A DNA stretch of 64,000 nucleotides from Budvicia diplopodorum (lineage in GTDB: Bacteria; Pseudomonadota; Gammaproteobacteria; Enterobacterales; Enterobacteriaceae): the NCBI RefSeq assembly GCF_009800925.1, contig NZ_WOYF01000004.1, positions 124,001-188,000 of the forward strand. Direction: 5' to 3'. The notes under the pieces were generated by a model. The model made no database searches. It was not told the origin of the DNA and saw nothing but the letters and a program-made list of their open reading frames with translations. A program made the translations under genes and the position numbers. Of the stretch, positions 42,578 to 51,290 are shown one piece after another. Position 1 is the stretch's first letter, and each line of letters starts with the position of its first letter.

Positions 42578-45110
42578 TAAGTTGAATAACGCCCTGCAGA
42601 CTCTTGGTCTTGCTTTGATCTATCTTGCAAACGAACTCTTGTTCACTTGCACGGACTTTTAACTGCTCTAGCTTTTCATCTGAATTCATCAGGAAGTCTC
42701 CGACAAAAAATCCGGACTCATCTGAAATGCCGTTGCTGCCAACAATCCGGGCATTGGCCAGCGGTTTACGGGCGTAATAAATTCGCCCGGTCACCGTTTG
42801 GTTTTTCACCGCATTGAGGATCACCTTGTACGTCTGGCCCGGAAGTACGTGGGTAGATTCATTCTTAGCCGTCACGTTATAAAAGTTGTTCTCACTGCCG
42901 GTATAAACCTGCTCAGCGCTGGTATCAATTTGGGTATAAGGGCGAACGCTGGTGCTCGTTACTTTACCGCCCGGTACAATCACCGAGCTGCTGTTGTAGT
43001 TACGGACCTCAAAGTACTCATCCGTCGGTAATTTGGTGGCATCAATCACCAATGCGCTTTGTTCGGTAATGGCACCGTAGGCAATAGTGCCGTCACCAAT
43101 GGAAAAACCACTACGCTGAGTAACAAACGATTGACGGTACTTACTGTCATTAAAGGTTTGGCTGTTACCAAATGAGGTGTAACCAAAGCGGTTATTCACC
43201 GTCAGGCTACCGCTGGCATTTTTATTAACACCGACTTCATCAGAGGCCGAAAAATTGAAATTATAGCGACCACCCCGGTCAAACTCGGGGTTATTCACCG
43301 TCATGGCATAGTCGGCGCTGTAGATGCCATCATCACCGTCTTTATCTGAGTTGCGCGCCTTGAGATACAGCGACTGGTAGTGGTTGTAGCGGCTGTCGGT
43401 AAAGCCAAGCGTAAACTGGGTATACAGCTGATGGTCCCGGCTCTCTTCCGCATTGTCGTAAACGTCTTTGCCAGTGTGATAACCGGCATCAACCCGCAGG
43501 TTTATATCGCTAGAGAGCTGGAAATCGCGGTTAAGCAAAATATCTAAGGTATTCTGCTGCCCCTTGTTCTTACGCCCGCCGCTGCTAAATGAGGTGCTAT
43601 AGCTATAGTCAATGCCGAAACCTAGCTGGAATGGCAGATAGGTTCGCATACTTAGCTGCAAATATTCGTTGTCATAGGCAGGAATAATACCGTTCCGGCC
43701 ATACTCAGAAATGTCGCCGTTAAATACCGAATTACGATAGGTCACGTTCAGGCTGGTACTGTCATAACTTTTAATGCCCGCGATGCTGTAGCCGTAAGAG
43801 CCAGATTTACCGTAGATACCATCGGTATAAATGCGTTCCAAAAATAGAGAGTTAATCGGCATATCAATGCTGGCATTGGCTACCGTCAGACCATTATCGC
43901 TTATCACACCTGAGCCCAGAGATAGGGCATTTTCGGTGGTATAGGAGATCGCTGCGCTGGCGAAACCGTTGTCATTTACACCGTTTGCTTTACCGTCTTG
44001 CTGACAGTTGCCGTTGCCGCACTGGTTAATATCTCCCTTAATCGACCCATCGTACTTACCCATTTGCATCAGATATTCAATTTTTCCGGGGCTAAAATCG
44101 CCATAACGTTTGAAAAATGGCTGGGTTTTACGCTCTTCGCTACCGTTATTCAGTTTGGAAACTATGGTGATGTCATATCCTCCGGCGGGCCAGCGTTCGG
44201 TGTTAACCGGTTGCAAACCGCCCGACAGCTGCTGCATATCAAGCAACCTGCCCGCCCGATAGATTTCAACGGTTCCGGCAGAGGGCATATAGATATTGAT
44301 CGGCGACGAAGCGCCATTTGCGCGGCTACGGTAGTAGTCTGACAGGTAGCCTAATGACACGCCGTCGAAGTTAACCGAATTCATAAAGCTGTAAAACATT
44401 GAGGGCGTGCTGGTGGTCATATTGCTGGTGATATTCTGTCGCCCGATTTTGTAACGCGTACGTTCATCTTCCAGATAAAAAGCGGCTTCATCAAAAATCA
44501 TGCTGGCGTCTTTAGACACGCTCATTGCTGAGTTGAAATAGCTATTACCGGTTAAACTCAGCGTGTCGTTAGACATCAGGTTAAAGTTAGAACCGTAGCT
44601 ATCATTGAAATAGTTCAGGTTCTGACTATGCACGAAACCAGGCCGGTGCTGGTAATCGATAAAATCACTACCCTGAGCGCCTTCGGACTTCATCGCCAGA
44701 TAAGATTTAGGAAAGATCAGGATAGCTTTCGCTTCATTTTCATTAATATACGCAGTGATACCTTCCTGAGGGAAACCCAGCTTATTGACTCTCGGAATAG
44801 GCTTCGCGAGCGCAGAATGCAGTTGGCTGGCCGTTACCGTCAGATTTGGCACTATGCCGGATGAAATACGGTCAGCAACGACTGAAGGCTCCTTCAGGGT
44901 TACATTCCCCATGTCATAGGTAATGGCATAGGTGCCGAGATGAACATCGGCCACCACCAGATCGAGAATGCCGGTTAGCTCAGAATTAAAGACTTCATCA
45001 AATCCCGGCGGTAGAGAAACCGGGGCAGACGAAACGACAGGAATAACCGTTACCGGAGATAGCATCAGACCCAAACTCACTAATCGGGTTAAAATATATT
45101 TGATATCCAT
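42552..45110 (-). CDS. CS1/CFA-I-type fimbrial usher (CfaC/CooC/TcfC-like)
   Basis: 852 residues with a signal peptide and an N-terminal domain starting LPPGFDEVFNSELTGILDLVVADVHLG, typical of the alternative (alpha-Fimbriae) usher family rather than FimD. A large beta-barrel of about 500 residues follows, with a plug region near APVRPYTQ-type sequences (VRPYTQIDTSAEQVYTGSENNFYNV). C-terminal carboxypeptidase-like beta domains contain VTGRIYYARKPLANARIVGSNGISDESGFFVGDFL. It forms the outer-membrane pore and assembly platform. It lies between the minor pilin and chaperone genes. Confidence 0.9.
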   Translation of the reverse strand: MDIKYILTRLVSLGLMLSPVTVIPVVSSAPVSLPPGFDEVFNSELTGILDLVVADVHLGTYAITYDMGNVTLKEPSVVADRISSGIVPNLTVTASQLHSALAKPIPRVNKLGFPQEGITAYINENEAKAILIFPKSYLAMKSEGAQGSDFIDYQHRPGFVHSQNLNYFNDSYGSNFNLMSNDTLSLTGNSYFNSAMSVSKDASMIFDEAAFYLEDERTRYKIGRQNITSNMTTSTPSMFYSFMNSVNFDGVSLGYLSDYYRSRANGASSPINIYMPSAGTVEIYRAGRLLDMQQLSGGLQPVNTERWPAGGYDITIVSKLNNGSEERKTQPFFKRYGDFSPGKIEYLMQMGKYDGSIKGDINQCGNGNCQQDGKANGVNDNGFASAAISYTTENALSLGSGVISDNGLTVANASIDMPINSLFLERIYTDGIYGKSGSYGYSIAGIKSYDSTSLNVTYRNSVFNGDISEYGRNGIIPAYDNEYLQLSMRTYLPFQLGFGIDYSYSTSFSSGGRKNKGQQNTLDILLNRDFQLSSDINLRVDAGYHTGKDVYDNAEESRDHQLYTQFTLGFTDSRYNHYQSLYLKARNSDKDGDDGIYSADYAMTVNNPEFDRGGRYNFNFSASDEVGVNKNASGSLTVNNRFGYTSFGNSQTFNDSKYRQSFVTQRSGFSIGDGTIAYGAITEQSALVIDATKLPTDEYFEVRNYNSSSVIVPGGKVTSTSVRPYTQIDTSAEQVYTGSENNFYNVTAKNESTHVLPGQTYKVILNAVKNQTVTGRIYYARKPLANARIVGSNGISDESGFFVGDFLMNSDEKLEQLKVRASEQEFVCKIDQSKTKSLQGVIQLNGVECEHI

Positions 45111-45156
45111 ATTATTTCCATATCGTTATTATTCTGCATTCCGGAAATAACCGGTT

Positions 45157-45666
45157 TTATAATATAGGTGTGACAACCATAGTGAACCTACCGGTGTAAT
45201 ATCCAACGGCGTAATTATCGGCCCGTTTTTTTGATTCAAAGGTTACTTTCAATCCATTATTGCTATTACCATCGGTCAAACGCCTTAATACCGGAACGCT
45301 CAAATCTTTGTCGGCCTCGGTCTGCTGCACATTAAGCGTAAAATAGCCATTCAGCGGAATAGAACCGCCCCCCACGTCGACCGACGTTAATTCAAACGGT
45401 GCGGTTTCCATGACAACTTTTGCTCTGGCAACGTTTCCTACCAGATAAAAATAGTCCGATGTGTTAGCGAACTTTTGGCTTACCGAATTAACCGATAGCG
45501 GAAAGTTTAATTCACCGGAAGTAATATCAACCCCCTTATAATAAATAGCGATTTTAGCCAGCATCTCAGCCCCGACCTCAACCTCAATACTGGTCCCCCG
45601 ACCGGCAGAAATAGCACTAAAGTGAATGCCGAATAATATAAATAGAGAGGTTTTAATTATGTTCAT
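45157..45666 (-). CDS. CS1-type fimbrial subunit, minor
   Basis: 169 residues. A signal peptide (about 1-21) is followed by a pilin-like mature part: donor-strand-like STSIEVEVGAEMLAKIAIYYKG (approximate reading) and the closing strand GYYTGRFTMVVTPIL. It resembles CS1 pilins in layout but diverges from the major subunit gene upstream. No SD is visible between the intercistronic hairpin (10 bp upstream) and the ATG, so low expression is expected. A minor or initiator subunit fits that. Confidence 0.75.
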   Translation of the reverse strand: MNIIKTSLFILFGIHFSAISAGRGTSIEVEVGAEMLAKIAIYYKGVDITSGELNFPLSVNSVSQKFANTSDYFYLVGNVARAKVVMETAPFELTSVDVGGGSIPLNGYFTLNVQQTEADKDLSVPVLRRLTDGNSNNGLKVTFESKKRADNYAVGYYTGRFTMVVTPIL

Positions 45667-45677
45667 GCGGTTATATA

Positions 45678-45701
45678 ACAGGCTGGCTTTCGCCAGCCTG
45701 T
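45678..45701 (-). terminator. Intercistronic hairpin after the CS1 major pilin gene
   Basis: ACAGGCTGGC and GCCAGCCTGT form a perfect 10-bp stem with a 4-nt loop. It lies between the major pilin stop (45776) and the next start codon (45666). Without a T-run it may act as an RNA 3'-end stabiliser or weak attenuator. Confidence 0.7.
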
Positions 45702-45775
45702 ACTCTAATTATTATAAAATAAAACTCGATATACTCAGCGTAATTGAAGACGCCGCTTCAAATACTAAGAACATA

Positions 45776-46354
45776 TTATGGAACCAGAGCCAGAGTAGCG
45801 TACACAACGCCACCGTAAGCGCCGCCGGCATAGGTGTTATGTGCTGCCGTAGACTCAAATACGAAAGCCACGTCTTTCTCTGCGTGAGTACCAGTCGTTG
45901 TCAACGTATACTCTTTTTGCTCACCTGAATTAGTAAAATTAACTTTTGGTGCGCCAGCTCCAATCGTTGAAACTTTATAGCTCATTTTGTTGAGCTGACC
46001 GCCGCTGGTACTGTTCAATGCAAATGCAGTACCGGTAGAGACGTTGCCGTCGTCTAGAGTTAGCTTAACTTTAGTCGTAGTCGCACCCACGGTATTGCTC
46101 CATAAACGCAGAGCCTGTAGGTTTTGAGTATCGGCAGACATGGTAGTCCGCAGATCGGCATGCCCACTACCGTTTGGCGTTAAACGCACGTCCAGATCGG
46201 CAACCGGGTTACCCTCTGGGTCGGTGATAGATACGGCGTCTGGTACCCGAGCAGACAGGTTAAAACGGGTGTCATAGTTCGCTGGAGTCGTGGCCAGAAC
46301 TGCGGTAGAAAAAGTCATTCCTGCGACTACAAGTGCTAAATGTTTAATTTTCAT
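45776..46354 (-). CDS. CS1/CFA-I-type major fimbrial subunit
   Basis: 192 residues. The signal peptide ends STAVLA, and the mature protein opens with TTPANYDTRFNLSARVPDAVSITDPEGNPVADLDVRLTP. This matches the CS1/CFA-I pilin layout: donor strand, then a Dxxx-G-x-PV segment and a final strand AGGAYGGVVYATLALVP. It has no cysteines, unlike classical type 1 pilins. As the first gene of the operon and before a strong hairpin, it is the likely main structural subunit. The operon order differs from CFA/I, where the chaperone gene comes first. Confidence 0.85.
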   Translation of the reverse strand: MKIKHLALVVAGMTFSTAVLATTPANYDTRFNLSARVPDAVSITDPEGNPVADLDVRLTPNGSGHADLRTTMSADTQNLQALRLWSNTVGATTTKVKLTLDDGNVSTGTAFALNSTSGGQLNKMSYKVSTIGAGAPKVNFTNSGEQKEYTLTTTGTHAEKDVAFVFESTAAHNTYAGGAYGGVVYATLALVP

Positions 46355-46963
46355 GTTAATTTATGCCTATAATTGATAAGAAACCAAGTGTTTAACATCT
46401 AATATGTAAAGCGTTTAGCTTTACTTTAATGACTCACTCCGAAATAGCAGAAGCAAATCATTAAAGCGCAGCACTTCTATTTCTATATCTATCGGTAACC
46501 ACAAAAACCGACAATACAGAAAAGCTACAATGCAAAATTTAATGTCAATGGAGAGGAAATAAATAAAGGAAGCTCAATTAACCGAAGAGAAAATCCTTTT
46601 TAACACCATCCTTCCGACACGTATAATAATTAGTCAAACCTTTTCTAGGTAATTATTAGTTCTCAATTCATCTCATTAATAGAAAATATGCTATCGACAG
46701 TAAGCATCCACTATCTTTAGTTATATCAGCTACTGGCTATAACCCTGAGCCTAAACTTAGTTTATTGCCATGGATAACCTGTAGCTCTTATTAGTTCTTA
46801 CTAATTAATATAATGAGTACTTTTATTCATTGACTGAAATATTTGGCGCAATAGTCAATAAACAAATTAACCATGTTTATTTGAAAATAATCAGGGTTGA
46901 TTCTTTATCAGCTCTTCCCGGTCGTAATTATCACAATTATTGACTTGATAAACTAACTGATTA
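46355..46963. other. AT-rich intergenic region between the fimbrial and Tad loci
   Basis: 609 bp, strongly AT-rich, with no gene I can support. It must contain the promoter of the CS1 fimbrial operon at its left end and the end of the Tad transcript at its right end. I see no clear intrinsic terminator after tadG. Confidence 0.45.
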
Positions 46964-48283
46964 TCAAAAACGCTTAAGCGTATTATGTCCTACCTCTTCA
47001 AATACGGCCTGGCGAAGGTCATTTTCTAATTCTCTTACATTGGTTGAAATATAGAAATTATTCTCACCAACGCATAGCTTCCAGTCAACGGTTGGGGTAT
47101 AGCCAATACCAACAAAGGCTATTTTACCGACGGAATAACGGGTACTCATAACCTGTTTGATTTTCTCGCACATGCCTTTAGCTATCAGAGTCGGCGTTAT
47201 TTTTGCATTCACCGAGTCCTGCCCATCAGAAACAATCACCATCACCCGCTTGGCGGCGGTGCTTTTACCCAATAGCTGCGCTGCACGTAATATGCCGGAG
47301 CTAACAAAAGTATTGCCTCCGGCTGGCATATTACGTATAGGAAGCAGTTTGGTATAATCGGAGGTAAGATCCGTTTCCAGAGACATCGGGCTGGCCTTCA
47401 GACATGCCCATGTCGACCCAAAAGAGCGCCCATTGTACACCCTCGATAAAGGTACATTAATTTCAGTGCTCGATTCGTTAGGAATTGAACTTATGGTTTT
47501 TTCATAATCAACGATCCTATCTAATCCTGCGACTATGACATCGTCGATGTCCGTGACTTTAACTTTGGTCGACAGAGGAATTCGACAGTTGCCATCGCGA
47601 TGCATACCCCAGTCGAACGGAACAAAGCCCACTTTGTTATCCGGATGATAGGAATAAAGCTCCCGCGACAGCTGAAGTACAATACGCTTGAGCTCCTTAA
47701 TCCGGCTGCTGCCGCCGGGCAATATATAATTCATTGAGTTAGAGAAATCGGTAGCAAATACCACATCAATATTTGAACGATATTTACGCGCGGCCCCGTT
47801 ATCCCCAACGCTAACCGTTGGCTGAAAGCTGGGAAAGAAAGAAGACGAGAACCACGAGGTATGTAGCGTCTGAGCGCTAACCCGATACTCAACGTACTGA
47901 ACGTTCTCATTTACTGAGACCATGTTACTGACGTCAACCACGGGTACAGAAACGCTTTTTTCATTACGCATATAGCGACGAAAATATTCACTGGCCAAGA
48001 ATCTATTACGGCTCACGGCGGCGGCAGTCAGCTTACCGTTATCTTCCGCCGCCAGCGCCAGAGCGGCCTGTTCCATGGCGTCAGAAAGTCGAGCCTTTTC
48101 CATCAAATAGCGTGAACCTTCAAAACCAAATGCCACCATGCCAAGCAAAACGCCGCTCAGCATGACAAACATAATGGCAATTCCCCCTTTCTGATCCTGA
48201 GAAAAGCGCCGTATCTTCTCCATCAGGGTACTTCGTGAACGCCCGCGGATGAAATCCTGATTGTCTATCCCTGTTTTGTGCAT
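46964..48283 (-). CDS. tadG: Tad pilus assembly protein TadG (von Willebrand A domain)
   Basis: 439 residues. A TadE/TadG-type N-terminal segment (QKGGIAIMFVMLSGVLLGMVAFGFEGSRYLMEKARLSDAMEQAALALA, about 32-77) contains a class III prepilin-like hydrophobic stretch. A von Willebrand A domain follows with a DFSNS MIDAS motif (about residue 175) and a later VMVIVSDGQD strand. TadG is a periplasm-exposed, membrane-anchored component of the Tad secretion machine. It is last in the operon and overlaps the preceding small gene by 19 bp. Confidence 0.9.
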   Translation of the reverse strand: MHKTGIDNQDFIRGRSRSTLMEKIRRFSQDQKGGIAIMFVMLSGVLLGMVAFGFEGSRYLMEKARLSDAMEQAALALAAEDNGKLTAAAVSRNRFLASEYFRRYMRNEKSVSVPVVDVSNMVSVNENVQYVEYRVSAQTLHTSWFSSSFFPSFQPTVSVGDNGAARKYRSNIDVVFATDFSNSMNYILPGGSSRIKELKRIVLQLSRELYSYHPDNKVGFVPFDWGMHRDGNCRIPLSTKVKVTDIDDVIVAGLDRIVDYEKTISSIPNESSTEINVPLSRVYNGRSFGSTWACLKASPMSLETDLTSDYTKLLPIRNMPAGGNTFVSSGILRAAQLLGKSTAAKRVMVIVSDGQDSVNAKITPTLIAKGMCEKIKQVMSTRYSVGKIAFVGIGYTPTVDWKLCVGENNFYISTNVRELENDLRQAVFEEVGHNTLKRF

Positions 48284-48666
48284 TCTCTTATCTCACTTGC
48301 TTGATACAACCCTTGTTTGTGGATAATTTTATCCCCCAGAAGGCAGACTAAATAAGGCAATCCACCCGGTAGGTACTTACCTACCCACTCTCCCGTTTTA
48401 TCGAGGCGATAATCTATTGTGCCGTTGAATACCCGCCCGACAGGGTTAACGTCGATAACGCTAACCTCAAGCTGTGCACTTAGCGTTGTGCTGTAATAGA
48501 GCGCCTGATTAATCTCAACAATCAGCGACTGTTGGTTTACCTTATCGGAATCAATAAACACAACCGCACTAAAACGTTCCGGAGGCTTAACCGCACAGGC
48601 CTGAAAGCAAAATAGGCACAGGCCTACGGCCATAACGATATTGCCCCGAGTCAGTCTGCTGCTCAC
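48265..48666 (-). CDS. Unknown exported protein in the tad operon, between tadF and tadG
   Basis: 133 residues. GTG start one base after the tadF stop (TAA-C-GTG) and 19-bp overlap with tadG make it an integral operon member. An N-terminal hydrophobic stretch (VMAVGLCLFCFQACAV) could be a signal peptide; FQAC is a poor lipobox. The mature part (about 110 residues) contains RFSAVVFIDSDKVNQQSL and three later cysteines or cysteine-adjacent strands. I recognise no family, and the classical flp-tad set has no gene at this position. A periplasmic partner of TadG is a reasonable guess. Confidence 0.75.
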   Translation of the reverse strand: MSSRLTRGNIVMAVGLCLFCFQACAVKPPERFSAVVFIDSDKVNQQSLIVEINQALYYSTTLSAQLEVSVIDVNPVGRVFNGTIDYRLDKTGEWVGKYLPGGLPYLVCLLGDKIIHKQGLYQASEIRECTKQG

Positions 48667-48667
48667 G

Positions 48668-49258
48668 TTATCTCACCACCACGATAGAAAAAGACTTATG
48701 CTGAGTCTTGCCGTCTCCTCCACCGGTGAACCGGGTAAACCAACTGACTGAGGGTAAACACAGCGTAACTTGATACATAGGCACCCAACGCCCGTAGCTT
48801 CCTTTAGGTGAAAGATCCTGCATATTGTTAAGCTTGGTATAAGGTGTACAGGTCTCTGGCCCAGACCTGAAGCTGTTATAGCGCGACACAACCCGGCTAT
48901 GGAGATTGCTGGTTAGCTTAGGTTCAACAAAATGCAGCTCTTCTACGGTTATCGATAAATTGCTTAAGTCAGCCCCGCTTTCCATATCCAGCAGTACCTT
49001 TTTAGCCAGCTGCGAAATCGTATCGACCTGACGTTGGTTCAGGTACTCATCATTATGATAAAGCTGAGTCCTCTCACGCAAAGTCCCTGCAACGGAGTAG
49101 GTCACTCTGTCGAGCTTTCCAATCATCGCCTGTTGTAACACCAGATCGACGAGAAAAGCGGTCAAAAAGGTTAACACTACGCCAATCATCGCAAACTCAA
49201 CGGCTACTGAACCGGATTCATTAGTCAACAAAGGCCGAACGTTCATATTCTTGAACAA
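48668..49258 (-). CDS. tadF: Tad minor pseudopilin TadF
   Basis: 196 residues. The N-terminal hydrophobic segment follows the pseudopilin pattern ESGSVAVEFAMIGVVLTFLTAFLVDLVLQQ, with Glu at position +5 after the Gly. This suggests processing by the TadV peptidase. The rest is an extracytoplasmic domain. The TTG start at 49258 has GAGAGG at proper distance; the next Met is at 49246. It overlaps tadE by 38 bp, unusually far for this operon. Confidence 0.85.
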   Translation of the reverse strand: MFKNMNVRPLLTNESGSVAVEFAMIGVVLTFLTAFLVDLVLQQAMIGKLDRVTYSVAGTLRERTQLYHNDEYLNQRQVDTISQLAKKVLLDMESGADLSNLSITVEELHFVEPKLTSNLHSRVVSRYNSFRSGPETCTPYTKLNNMQDLSPKGSYGRWVPMYQVTLCLPSVSWFTRFTGGGDGKTQHKSFSIVVVR

Positions 49259-49715
49259 AGATCACCTCTCGATTTAATAATGTACTGGCCCACATTTTCG
49301 GAAACGGGAAGAACATCGGGTGGTATCGATAATTAAGCTGGTAGCGCGCCAGCGGGCTATCGGTTGACATAGCGCTATAGTTATTCGTCAGCAGGTCGTC
49401 AATGCTATGGGCAAAATTAACCCGAATTCTGACCGCATCCTTCGAGGTTAAGAATTTCCATAGCGTTCCGCTTTCTTCGGTTAGCCGTATTCTAAAACGG
49501 CGCTGATAAGCTCCTGAATTGGGCTGTTTAGCATTTTTGGCCTCTTTCGCGGCTTCAGTGACGGCTAGATCGATAACCGCAGACATATAAGACAAGCGGG
49601 CAATCTCGGCGACAAACATCACCATGCTAAAGAAGCCAAAAAAGACCATCGCAAACTCAATACTGGCAACCCCCTCCCTTCGGCGCCAAAAACTGAGCAA
49701 TGGCTGTTTAATCAT
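49221..49715 (-). CDS. tadE: Tad minor pseudopilin TadE
   Basis: 164 residues with the TadE signature RREGVASIEFAMVFFGFFSMVMFVAEIARLSYMSAVIDLAVTEAAKEAK. This gives Gly, then a Glu five residues later in a hydrophobic helix. TadE is a pseudopilin cleaved by TadV and needed for Flp fibre biogenesis. A 4-bp overlap with tadD implies coupled translation. Confidence 0.88.
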   Translation of the reverse strand: MIKQPLLSFWRRREGVASIEFAMVFFGFFSMVMFVAEIARLSYMSAVIDLAVTEAAKEAKNAKQPNSGAYQRRFRIRLTEESGTLWKFLTSKDAVRIRVNFAHSIDDLLTNNYSAMSTDSPLARYQLNYRYHPMFFPFPKMWASTLLNREVIFVQEYERSAFVD

Positions 49716-50461
49716 CCTTTATTCCCACCGTTGCCGTTAGTGACGTTATTGACCTGATTTAGCGCTTCAATGATGTCCTCTGAATTATCGGAGAGTTTTT
49801 CAGACTCAATGATGTCGCGGGCATAGCGGGTATCTCCAACTTTGACTAAAGAAAACACCAGATTGTGTAATAGGCGATCGCCTTTACGGCCGCGTAAATA
49901 CTGAGGAAGAAGTAACCGCACTGAGTCGTCATAGCGATTATCAATCATGGCGATCATGGCCAGATTATTAATGGCGACATCGTCGGCAATAAACAGTTCT
50001 CGGGAACGTTCAATGGCGGTCTTAGCATCGGTTAAACGACCGCTTTCTGCCAACGCGATGCCTTTTAGATTGTAAGCATCGCCATTTTCAGGATTGCGCT
50101 GTAGCAGCATGTCCGTCACGTGCATTGCTTTGTCATACTCTTTTAGCGCAATCAGGTTTTTAGCCTGTAGCAAATAGATGGCATCGTCAGGCTTTTCCAT
50201 TAACGGCTGTAGGTAATAAAGTGAAGACTTGCCGTCACCCACTAAGTAGTAATAGTTGGCCAGCTTATAACGAATCGTGGAGTCTTCTTTTTGCTTTAGC
50301 CAGCTGCGATAAAGATCGATAAGGCCATTGTAATTCTTGGCACTTAGCAAAATGTCTTCTTTATAGGTCAGTGACTTATCATCAATGCTTTGCAGGCTAT
50401 GGCAGCCGCTTAGCAACAAACAAAACGCCAACGCCAGAGAAACAGAAATCAGTTTAGACAT
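49712..50461 (-). CDS. tadD: Tad pilus lipoprotein TadD with TPR repeats
   Basis: 249 residues. A lipoprotein signal (LALAFCLLLSGC) is followed by several tetratricopeptide repeats (for example NPENGDAYNLKGIALAESGRLTDAKTAIERSRE). TadD is the pilotin-like lipoprotein thought to help the RcpA secretin reach the outer membrane. It overlaps tadC by 8 bp. Confidence 0.9.
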   Translation of the reverse strand: MSKLISVSLALAFCLLLSGCHSLQSIDDKSLTYKEDILLSAKNYNGLIDLYRSWLKQKEDSTIRYKLANYYYLVGDGKSSLYYLQPLMEKPDDAIYLLQAKNLIALKEYDKAMHVTDMLLQRNPENGDAYNLKGIALAESGRLTDAKTAIERSRELFIADDVAINNLAMIAMIDNRYDDSVRLLLPQYLRGRKGDRLLHNLVFSLVKVGDTRYARDIIESEKLSDNSEDIIEALNQVNNVTNGNGGNKG

Positions 50462-51290
50462 GAAATAAAATCCTTAATAAGCCCGGTGCGGCAATTAATA
50501 TAACTATCGGGAACATGACAAAAAGAATGAGGGGTATGCTCATTTTTGCCGACAGGTTGCCCACTTTTTCTTCCATGGTAAGCAGTTGGAGATCGCGAAT
50601 GTCTTTAGAGAGATCCATCAGCTGTTCATACACTGAAGTACCGAAATAAACGCTCTGCTGCAAAGTAGTACAGAACATTTTGATTTCCAGCGTTGGTAAG
50701 GTGTAGTAAAGCTCTTTTAACGCACTTTCTAGCCCCTTCACCTCAGAACGGCGAATAACCCGATCCACGGTTTTAGACAGATCCCGATTAATATCGCTAA
50801 AGTGATCCGCAACGTATCTCAGCGAGCTTTCGATGGTCATTCCCGCCTGAATGCAAACCGCAATCAGATCGATAAAATAGGGAATATCATTCATCATGAT
50901 GCGAGTTCTGGCATTGATCATATATTTGCGGATCATCGCCGGGAGTACGATAACCGTGGCCAAAACCACCGTCAGAATCACGGCGCCATTCTCCAGAGTC
51001 AGCGACAGTACGCCGGTCAGGTTAAGCAGATACAACAGAAGCGCCACGATGCAGGCAATCATCAGCTTATAGTTGACATGCTTATCCAGTTGAGCAAAGA
51101 AGTTGATCGCCTGATTATTGCTTTCGATTAATACTTCATATTCCGCCGTCGGCGTGAGCTTAATCTGAGGATCGAGATCTTCACTCTCAATCACGCGTTT
51201 CACCTGATGAAAATGCTTACGTTCACGCATCTGAACCAGCAAAAATACGATACCGACAACAATCAACGCCAGATAATAGATAATCACCAT
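50454..51290 (-). CDS. tadC: Tad inner-membrane platform protein TadC
   Basis: 278 residues with a T2SSF/GspF domain (about 125-260: IPYFIDLIAVCIQAGMTIESSLRYVADHF...CTTLQQSVYFGTSVYEQL). Membrane helices lie at both ends and near residue 80. Together with TadB it forms the inner-membrane platform on which TadA works. The start codon overlaps the tadB stop by one base. Confidence 0.92.
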   Translation of the reverse strand: MVIIYYLALIVVGIVFLLVQMRERKHFHQVKRVIESEDLDPQIKLTPTAEYEVLIESNNQAINFFAQLDKHVNYKLMIACIVALLLYLLNLTGVLSLTLENGAVILTVVLATVIVLPAMIRKYMINARTRIMMNDIPYFIDLIAVCIQAGMTIESSLRYVADHFSDINRDLSKTVDRVIRRSEVKGLESALKELYYTLPTLEIKMFCTTLQQSVYFGTSVYEQLMDLSKDIRDLQLLTMEEKVGNLSAKMSIPLILFVMFPIVILIAAPGLLRILFHV

